The notes under the pieces: generated by a model
Databases searched by the model: none
Told to the model about the DNA's origin: nothing
Seen by the model: only the letters and a program-made list of their open reading frames with translations
Program-made: the position numbers and the translations under genes
Origin: Clostridium sp. CAG:253
GTDB taxonomy: Bacteria > Bacillota > Clostridia > Lachnospirales > Lachnospiraceae
Length of the DNA stretch: 11,181 bases
Reading direction: 5' to 3'
Assembly (NCBI GenBank): GCA_000436755.1
Contig: FR887283.1
Coordinates: forward strand, 22,911-34,091
Shown: positions 5,777 to 11,181 of the stretch, in pieces
Position numbering within the stretch: position 1 is the first letter of the stretch
Layout: every line of letters starts with the position of its first letter

Positions 5777-7960
5777 TGTTTCAGTATTGGTGTCAGCATT
5801 ATCTCCGCTTTCATCACCGCCGGATGTCCCGGTGCTTTGAGAATAGCTGAATTCATACGGATTTTCATTTTCAACATCATATTTATAACTACCCTTAACA
5901 GTGACATTGTTTTTTGCATTAGCTGCAAATCCAATTTTAAGAATATCTTTATCTTTCTCCAGCAGCGTGTAAACGACAATGTCTTTTTTGCCAAATGTGA
6001 TACTGTCTCCGTTGTAACGTTCAAAAACTTTGCTCAGGGTGCTGTTTCCATCCTCCTGTTTATAATACACGTCTTTAAGCTTTGTATCGAAAACTATGAA
6101 TGTCTGTGATTTTGTACCGTTATATGTCAAAATTGCATATCTCTGTTCATCCTGCGTATCCTGAACCCATTTAATATCACAATAGTAGCCTTTTATATTC
6201 TTAAACGACTTACTTACGCCATCCGGCGTTATCTCCACTTTTTTGATTTCCTCCGAACCTGTACTGTCCTTTTGTGTAGTAACTCTTATAATCTCACGGT
6301 CAGAATCATTATTTAATAAATGCGTAGTCTTTTCTGCATTATCAGAAGTATCAGCTTTTTTGTAGCTTTTTAACTCCGCCTTACTAAGCTCTTTTTTTAC
6401 AAATAACTTTTTATCTGTATCCCACACATAGAACATTTTGTTTCCTGCAATTTTGCTCTTTATAACACCTGTTGTATTCTCAGGAATTTTAAACTCACAG
6501 GAATTTGCCGAATTATCACTCTTTTCTGCAAGGTAAATCGGTTCTGATGCTCTGCGCAAATCATTTCCTTCTATATTCCAAAGATAGTATTCCTGCAGGC
6601 TCTTTATATTCTTTTCTTTTTTGGTCTTTGCTTTCTTTCCTAATGCCACTTTCACGTTTTTGTCAGAAACCTCTATATCCTGTCCCACAGAAATCTCATT
6701 TATGCTGTCATTATTGTAATCTGATATATGTACCTCAAAATCTTTGTTAAAATGAAGCTTATTCTCTTCTCTCACAGAATACAAATTATCAAGGCTTTCC
6801 TCCGCAAGTTTATTTCCGCTGTTGTCCTCAAGTATTATACTAAAACGGCCATCATAACCGTTATCATTTTCAGTTCCGTCCATCATAACAATTTTTACAA
6901 TTTTTTCAAGTCCGTCAGAACTTTTAACCGACGCTTTTGTTACAACCTTCTGATTATCATTTGAAAACAACGGTTCGCTTGTGGTATTTGTCTGCGATTC
7001 ATTTGCATTGCCATCCCACAAACCTCCGTTCCACAATATCTGAAGCGGTCTTACCATAAACCACCATATGAATATAAGCAGACACACTAAAATAACTATC
7101 TGCCTGTCCTTTTTTTTCACCTTTTGCTGATATAACATTTTTGATGCCCTGTCCTCAAGGTAATTTTCCTGAAATGTTACCAGCGATGGATTTATGATTT
7201 TCTTTCCTTTATTCATGTTAATTATTTCCTGAGCATACTCTGCACGCTTTTCCAAGCCGAAATAACTAATCGTGTCCTCGTCTGCCGCCGTCTCAATATC
7301 CCTGCATATAAAATAATACGCAAGCCACATAAATGGGTTAAACCACTGAATTGACATAATGACAAATGCTGCTGCTCTCAAAACCCCATCATGCCTGCCG
7401 GCATGTATATCCATATGTTTAATTATGTACTTTGCCTCTGCCGCCTTCATCTCCTGCGGTATATATTTCTTCTGATTAAATATACCCGTCATAACAGGTA
7501 TGTTTAATTTTTCACGCTGATATATATCACTCTCAAGCCTCTTCGCCCCGCTGTTAAGCCAGTTTCTTATGCGTGCCTGTTTCACAAACGTATATATACA
7601 TATAAAAACGGCTCCTGCTGCCCATATAATACTGCAAAATCTAAAGTTTATGTTTACGGTAAACGGCTCGACAAAAACACTCCGCCATCCTTTTAAACTT
7701 CCGCCATTCGAAACAAACGAAAGTCCCATCGTCTCCATAAAAATATGCACTTTCCTGTTAAATGATGGAACAATCGCAAAGATGCTCGACAGCGATACGG
7801 GACATATGCTTCTCACCAGATAAAGCATCCACAAATACATAATAAATTTTTTTGGAATATTGATAACAATAAATCTTATAAACAATATCACCGGCAAAGC
7901 TGCCGCCGAAACAATGGCAAGCAAAAAAACAGTATAAAATAGGCTATACAATATATTCAA
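5771..7960 (-). CDS. BlaR1-like M56 membrane protein with degenerate HExxH and novel extracellular domain
   Basis: The 729-residue protein has the M56/BlaR1 membrane core. Transmembrane segments are likely at about 3-33, 38-63, 107-126, 193-218 and 287-305. The family's zinc motif aligns at 182-186 but reads His-Met-Asp-Ile-His: both histidines are kept while the catalytic Glu is Met. The downstream block RDIETAADE (220-228) keeps the third-ligand Glu223, and WFNPFMW (206-212) is typical. Proteolysis is therefore uncertain, and the protein may be a non-catalytic sensor. Residues 306-729 should be extracellular. They are not a penicillin-binding domain; DYNNDSINE (414-422) resembles a Ca-binding FG-GAP/EF-hand-like loop, and the tail is Gly/Asp/Asn/Thr-rich. 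The start is TTG at 7960, supported by AGGAGG 9 bases upstream, and it overlaps the hydrolase stop. No BlaI/MecI repressor gene is adjacent in the window. The ligand and output are unknown. Confidence 0.8.
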   Translation of the reverse strand: MNILYSLFYTVFLLAIVSAAALPVILFIRFIVINIPKKFIMYLWMLYLVRSICPVSLSSIFAIVPSFNRKVHIFMETMGLSFVSNGGSLKGWRSVFVEPFTVNINFRFCSIIWAAGAVFICIYTFVKQARIRNWLNSGAKRLESDIYQREKLNIPVMTGIFNQKKYIPQEMKAAEAKYIIKHMDIHAGRHDGVLRAAAFVIMSIQWFNPFMWLAYYFICRDIETAADEDTISYFGLEKRAEYAQEIINMNKGKKIINPSLVTFQENYLEDRASKMLYQQKVKKKDRQIVILVCLLIFIWWFMVRPLQILWNGGLWDGNANESQTNTTSEPLFSNDNQKVVTKASVKSSDGLEKIVKIVMMDGTENDNGYDGRFSIILEDNSGNKLAEESLDNLYSVREENKLHFNKDFEVHISDYNNDSINEISVGQDIEVSDKNVKVALGKKAKTKKEKNIKSLQEYYLWNIEGNDLRRASEPIYLAEKSDNSANSCEFKIPENTTGVIKSKIAGNKMFYVWDTDKKLFVKKELSKAELKSYKKADTSDNAEKTTHLLNNDSDREIIRVTTQKDSTGSEEIKKVEITPDGVSKSFKNIKGYYCDIKWVQDTQDEQRYAILTYNGTKSQTFIVFDTKLKDVYYKQEDGNSTLSKVFERYNGDSITFGKKDIVVYTLLEKDKDILKIGFAANAKNNVTVKGSYKYDVENENPYEFSYSQSTGTSGGDESGDNADTNTETN

Positions 7961-8940
7961 CCAAGATTTCCTCCTATTTGTTTATCTAAAAATTTCCATA
8001 TAATATCATAATACCACTTTATTGTATTGTAATCAGAACCATAAATCTCATGTTTTGAATTTGGTATCTTAATAAGAATAACATTTTTATTCGCCTTTGC
8101 AAACTTATCCTGTCCCTTGTTGTCAACAACCATATCATTGTCTGCCTGCATCAAAAGTACAGGAATGTCAACCTTATGTGCATTTTTCTGCAGCTTTTTA
8201 ACTGCATTCATCGCACCTACACTCCATCCGTAAGTTGCACCATTCATATGATACCTGTCATTTCTTTCACGTTTTTTAAAGATGTATTCATATCTTGCAC
8301 CACAGGTGCAGCATCCAAAATCATCTTCTCTATCTCCGGTAAATGCCTTTTGACCAATGACGTATTTCTTTCCAACCGGAAACAATGCCGCATATGCCTT
8401 CAAAAACTTTACCAATAACTCAGGCATCCCGTTGTATCTCATTTTAAGCATAGGTGACGTTAATATTGCACAGTCAAACAAATGTGGATATTTCTCCAGT
8501 ACCAGTGCTCCTATGGCACCTCCCATGGAATGTGCATATAAAATAATTTTTTTATCTTTCTCTGTTTCCTTTTTTACTATGTCATTTACAAAACCCGCAA
8601 AGTCACTCACATATTCATCAAAACTTTTAACATACACCTTTGATAAATCGTCCACGTCCCTGTCAGACTTGCCATGCCCTCTGTGCTCCGGTATATATAC
8701 CGAATATCCCTTGCACAAAAAATAGTATATAACTTCCTCAAACTTTTCCGCAAATTCACAAAACCCGTGAGAAATAACTACAACCGCACGCTCATTCTCA
8801 TTTATGAACTTCTCATAATAAAGTCTTTTTCCGTCCTTTGTACCATAATAACCTGACTCCTTCATTTTTGAGAGCTTTGGCACAACTGTCTTTTCCATAT
8901 CCTCAATAAATCTGCTGTCTTTTAGATACATATCGCACAT
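7957..8940 (-). CDS. Alpha/beta hydrolase, lysophospholipase/monoacylglycerol lipase-like
   Basis: This is a 327-residue cytoplasmic serine hydrolase of the PldB/Hydrolase_4 type. The order is ISHGFCEF (oxyanion HG motif), PEHRGHGKSD, the nucleophile elbow AHSMGG with Ser138 (Ala replaces the usual first Gly), a cap region, QADNDMVV with catalytic Asp269, and NSKHEIY with His297. The triad is complete. The probable reaction is hydrolysis of a mono-acyl glycerol or lysolipid ester, by family only. The cap contains an unusual Cys-Cys-Thr-Cys cluster (210-213). The ATG at 8940 is chosen because GGAG (8950-8947) sits 6 bases upstream; the in-frame ATG at 8952 overlaps that site and has none. The M56 gene overlaps its stop, so the two are probably co-translated and functionally linked. 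Confidence 0.87.
   Translation of the reverse strand: MCDMYLKDSRFIEDMEKTVVPKLSKMKESGYYGTKDGKRLYYEKFINENERAVVVISHGFCEFAEKFEEVIYYFLCKGYSVYIPEHRGHGKSDRDVDDLSKVYVKSFDEYVSDFAGFVNDIVKKETEKDKKIILYAHSMGGAIGALVLEKYPHLFDCAILTSPMLKMRYNGMPELLVKFLKAYAALFPVGKKYVIGQKAFTGDREDDFGCCTCGARYEYIFKKRERNDRYHMNGATYGWSVGAMNAVKKLQKNAHKVDIPVLLMQADNDMVVDNKGQDKFAKANKNVILIKIPNSKHEIYGSDYNTIKWYYDIIWKFLDKQIGGNLG
7970..7975 (-). promoter_or_regulatory. Ribosome binding site supporting the TTG start of the M56 gene
   Basis: On the - strand AGGAGG lies 9 bases before TTG (7960-7958) and within the end of the hydrolase gene. The reading frame has no ATG or GTG nearby upstream, so TTG is the best start. The hydrolase stop TGA (7959-7957) shares two bases with it (TTGA), which suggests translational coupling. 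Confidence 0.85.
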
Positions 8941-8946
8941 AACAAT

Positions 8947-8950
8947 CTCC
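8947..8950 (-). promoter_or_regulatory. Ribosome binding site favouring the hydrolase start at 8940
   Basis: GGAG on the - strand precedes the ATG at 8940-8938 by 6 bases. It overlaps the alternative ATG at 8952-8950, which has no comparable site upstream. Confidence 0.6.
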
Positions 8951-8983
8951 ATTCTAAAATTAAATTTCTCAAATCTCTGATTT

Positions 8984-8995
8984 TTAATGCATTAA
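8984..8995. promoter_or_regulatory. 12-bp perfect palindrome, candidate operator
   Basis: TTAATGCATTAA lies in the divergent region between the hydrolase-M56 operon and the chemotaxis gene, a few bases downstream of the predicted - strand transcription start. That position would suit a repressor. Function is inference, and AT-rich DNA yields such palindromes by chance. Confidence 0.35.
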
Positions 8996-9004
8996 CATGT
9001 CTGA

Positions 9005-9033
9005 ATAATACCATATTTATTCGTATTTGTGTA
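9005..9033 (-). promoter_or_regulatory. Candidate promoter of the hydrolase-M56 operon
   Basis: On the - strand TACACA (9033-9028), a 17-base spacer and TATTAT (9010-9005) form a moderate SigA match (4/6 and 5/6). Transcription would start near 8998, about 58 bases before the chosen hydrolase start. Confidence 0.4.
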
Positions 9034-9044
9034 TTTATTTAATC

Positions 9045-9073
9045 TTCATTTTATTGTAAAATAAATATATTAT
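9045..9073 (+). promoter_or_regulatory. Weak promoter candidate for the chemotaxis receptor gene
   Basis: TTCATT (9045-9050), a 17-base spacer and TATTAT (9068-9073) give a good -10 and a poor -35. The leader would be only about 14 bases. A SigD (FliA) type promoter, often used for chemotaxis genes, was looked for and not found. Confidence 0.3.
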
Positions 9074-9093
9074 GATTCGAAAGGAGAAAATTT

Positions 9094-10827
9094 ATGAATT
9101 TTAAAAATATTAGTGTAAAATTCAAAATCATGATGCCCGTCGCATTAATATCAATACTTCTTGTAATATCAAGTTTAACTTCTATAAGAATAGCAAATAA
9201 TATGCTCAGTGTAGGTCAAAAAATTTCCGGCAATTACTCGGCAAGCCTTACCCAACTTGGTGAGATATCTGAAAAGTTTGAAAAATTAAATGGTACTATC
9301 TACAAGCACTGCATTGCTACAGACAGCGCGGCCAAAGAACAACTTGTCACAGAATACGAAAACACCATAAATGAAATTTCAAAACTCATTGCTAATTTCA
9401 AGAAAACACTTGATACCGGCAAAGAAACAGAGATTTTTAATAAATTTCAGGAGAATTACAATGCATATCTGACAGACTACAAAACAGCAATAAATGCCAG
9501 TGCATCAGGTCAGGGTACTATTGCTGCCCAGATGGCAAATGATACTCTTATAACACAATCTGCGAAAATTGAAGACAATATTACACAATTACAGGAAACA
9601 AATCAGGCTGCTATGGATAACGGTGTTCTTAGACAGACAAGTGTTTATAAAACAAGCCAGATCAGCGGTATAGTATTGCTTGTAGCCGGCTTAATTCTCG
9701 GATTAAGTGTACTCTACATATGCTATAAAGCCGTATGTCGTCCTGTTGCCCGCATGAATAAAGAACTTACTGAAATCATAGACGATATAAATTCCGGACA
9801 CGGTGACCTTACAAAACGGGTTTATGTCGCAGGCAATGACGAAATCGGAGTTATCGGTATAAGTGTTAATCATTTTATAGAAACTTTACAGAACATTATG
9901 AAAAAAATCACCAACAACACAAATCAGCTTGAAAGTATTGTTGGTACGGTTACCGACAAAGTTGTTAAAGCAAACGACAACTCATGTGACATTTCAGCAG
10001 TTATGGAAGAGCTTTCATCATCAATGGAAGAAGTATCCGCAACCGTTATATCTGTAAATGACAATACAAACTCCGTTGATTCAAGCATTTCTGAACTTTC
10101 AGGTGAATCAATAAAACTTCTTGACTATGTAAACGAAATGAAAGTTCGTGCAAATGAACTTGAAGAAACCGCTGTTAAAAACGGTGACAATGCAAATCAG
10201 ATTATTAGCGAAATTGTAGAAAGTCTTGAAAATGCAATTGAAGAAAGTAAGAGCGTGGACAAAGTCAACGATCTCACAATGGATATATTAAACATCTCAA
10301 GCCAGACAAATCTTCTTGCATTAAATGCTTCCATTGAAGCAGCAAGAGCCGGAGACGCCGGAAAAGGATTTGCCGTAGTAGCTGATGAAATCCGCCAGCT
10401 TGCTGACTCGAGCAGAGAAGCGGCAAACAACATACAGAATATAAATGGAATGGTTATTGTTGCAGTCAAAGAATTAACCAAAAATTCAAATGAAATGATT
10501 GACTACATAAAAAACAATGTAATGGAAGACTATGTAGGCTTTGTAAAATCAGGACATCAATATAGCAATGATGCGGTGCACGTTTCTGAAATAGTCAGCA
10601 AATTTAATGATATGGCATCATCCATAAAATCGTCAATGTCAAATGTTGCAGAATCCCTCGATGGAATTTCATCTGCAATTGAAGAGAGTACAAACGGCAT
10701 AACGACAGTTGCAACAAACACAACAGACTTGGTTGCAGGCATTGAAGACATCTCATCAGAAATGACAACAAATGAACAGATTTCAAATGAATTAAAAGAT
10801 GAGGCAGACCGATTCGTCACATTATAA
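9094..10827 (+). CDS. Methyl-accepting chemotaxis protein with 4-helix-bundle sensor
   Basis: This is a complete 577-residue transmembrane chemoreceptor that would signal to CheA/CheW. TM1 is at about 12-31. An extracellular helical ligand domain of 4HB_MCP type spans about 32-189, TM2 is at about 190-211, a HAMP domain lies at about 212-268 (with [13 protein letters not shown] and DEIGVIG), and the cytoplasmic coiled-coil signalling domain runs to the end. The highly conserved hairpin tip lies around Glu415 ([31 protein letters not shown] region). There is no C-terminal CheR-binding pentapeptide. AAGGAG (9081-9086) lies 7 bases before the ATG. It is a stand-alone gene with no other che genes in the window. 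The ligand cannot be predicted from the sensor sequence. Confidence 0.95.
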   Translation: MNFKNISVKFKIMMPVALISILLVISSLTSIRIANNMLSVGQKISGNYSASLTQLGEISEKFEKLNGTIYKHCIATDSAAKEQLVTEYENTINEISKLIANFKKTLDTGKETEIFNKFQENYNAYLTDYKTAINASASGQGTIAAQMANDTLITQSAKIEDNITQLQETNQAAMDNGVLRQTSVYKTSQISGIVLLVAGLILGLSVLYICYKAVCRPVARMNKELTEIIDDINSGHGDLTKRVYVAGNDEIGVIGISVNHFIETLQNIMKKITNNTNQLESIVGTVTDKVVKANDNSCDISAVMEELSSSMEEVSATVISVNDNTNSVDSSISELSGESIKLLDYVNEMKVRANELEETAVKNGDNANQIISEIVESLENAIEESKSVDKVNDLTMDILNISSQTNLLALNASIEAARAGDAGKGFAVVADEIRQLADSSREAANNIQNINGMVIVAVKELTKNSNEMIDYIKNNVMEDYVGFVKSGHQYSNDAVHVSEIVSKFNDMASSIKSSMSNVAESLDGISSAIEESTNGITTVATNTTDLVAGIEDISSEMTTNEQISNELKDEADRFVTL

Positions 10828-10849
10828 TCACAATAAGATTATTTAAAAC

Positions 10850-10888
10850 GGGAGATATTGAAAACATATATAATTTTCAATATCTCCC
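10850..10888. terminator. Perfect 15-bp stem-loop, probable bidirectional terminator
   Basis: The arms at 10850-10864 and 10874-10888 (GGGAGATATTGAAAA and its complement) enclose a 9-base loop. On the + strand the stem is followed by TTAATATTTTA. On the - strand it is followed by GTTTTAAATAAT. It lies between convergent genes and can serve both, although neither T-tract is perfect. Confidence 0.75.
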
Positions 10889-10907
10889 TTAATATTTTAA
10901 GATTCAT

Positions 10908-10973
10908 TTCATAAATTTATTTACTTAATATTATATTTATCTATTTCATATTTATCTACTTCATAAATTTATC
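10908..10973. repeat. Short AT-rich tandem repeats at the 3' end of the CsoR-like gene
   Basis: Three adjacent units of 15, 15 and 17 bases (10927-10941, 10942-10956, 10957-10973) each end in TTTATC, the last two sharing TTCATA. A 13-base direct repeat TTCATAAATTTAT occurs at 10908-10920 and 10960-10972. The last unit lies inside the coding end of the CsoR-like gene, and its stop falls at a unit junction. Confidence 0.6.
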
Positions 10974-11181
10974 TATTGCTTCTTCAAGCTGATGTATCGC
11001 TTCTTCATCATCATTTTTGGCAGCATGAACAATACAATGTTCTATGTGGTCTTTCAAAATAAGTTTTCCGGTGTTATTTATTGCCGATTTTACTGCTGAA
11101 AGCTGTATCAGCACTTCTGTACAGTCCCTTCCGTCCTCCACCATCCGTTTCACGGATTCGAGATGTCCGATTGCCCTCGAC
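10956..11181 (-). CDS. CsoR/RcnR-family metal-sensing repressor, C-terminal part, 5' end outside window
   Basis: The 74 complete residues visible belong to the small all-helical CsoR/RcnR/FrmR DUF156 repressors. The frame continues to the window edge with SRAIGHLESVKRMVEDGRDC, which matches the family's first and second helices, so the internal GTG at 11153 is not the start and perhaps 10-20 residues are missing. The Cys of GRDC (codon 11123-11121) and the His and Cys of DHIEHC (codons 11048-11046 and 11036-11034) match the Cys-His-Cys ligand set of Cu(I)-sensing CsoR proteins; a persulfide or other metal sensor remains possible. Such repressors usually control an adjacent metal-efflux gene, which would lie outside the window. 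The end, KFMK-stop, sits in an AT-rich repeat. Confidence 0.88.
   Translation of the reverse strand, partial: SRAIGHLESVKRMVEDGRDCTEVLIQLSAVKSAINNTGKLILKDHIEHCIVHAAKNDDEEAIHQLEEAIDKFMK

Noticed and set aside
8953..9093. SigD (FliA) promoter for the chemotaxis receptor
   Set aside because: No TAAA-N15-GCCGATAT-like pair was found; only SigA-like elements are present.
1..11181. Mobile elements, CRISPR, prophage or toxin-antitoxin genes
   Set aside because: No transposase or integrase, spaced repeat array, attachment-like repeats or small paired toxin-type genes were seen.

Overview
The window looks like chromosomal DNA of a low-GC Gram-positive anaerobe of the Clostridia, probably Lachnospiraceae-like. 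The basis is AT-rich intergenic DNA, strong AGGAGG-type ribosome binding sites, consensus TTGACA/TATAAT promoters, a secreted SH3-NlpC/P60 protein, a 4HB-type chemotaxis receptor and a CsoR-like repressor close to clostridial forms. This placement is inference; there is no rRNA or other marker in the window. No mobile element, CRISPR array, tRNA or rRNA was seen.

Region 1 (1-3624, + strand) is the 3' part of a nickel urease operon in the order ureC(partial)-ureE-ureF-ureG-ureD. UreC is the catalytic subunit, cut by the window edge. UreD, UreF and UreG form the GTP-dependent activation complex and UreE delivers nickel. A perfect 13-bp stem-loop sits between ureE and ureF, just before the ureF ribosome binding site. 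No convincing terminator follows ureD.

Region 2 (3625-5766, + strand) holds two independently promoted genes. The first is a secreted SH3-SH3-NlpC/P60 peptidoglycan endopeptidase, whose leader contains a perfect match to the WalR (YycF) box consensus; it ends at a strong intrinsic terminator. The second is a short SGNH-family esterase with a consensus promoter.

Region 3 (5771-8940, - strand) is a two-gene operon: an alpha/beta hydrolase of the lysophospholipase/monoacylglycerol lipase type, then an overlapping BlaR1-like M56 membrane protein that starts at TTG. The M56 protein lacks the glutamate of HExxH (it reads HMDIH), has a long extracellular C-terminal domain unrelated to the penicillin-binding sensor, and has no BlaI/MecI partner here. 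This pair is the least conventional part of the window.

Region 4 (8941-11181) has a divergent promoter region, a complete methyl-accepting chemotaxis protein (+), a perfect 15-bp stem-loop that could terminate from both sides, short AT-rich tandem repeats, and the C-terminal part of a CsoR/RcnR-family metal-sensing repressor (-) running off the right edge.
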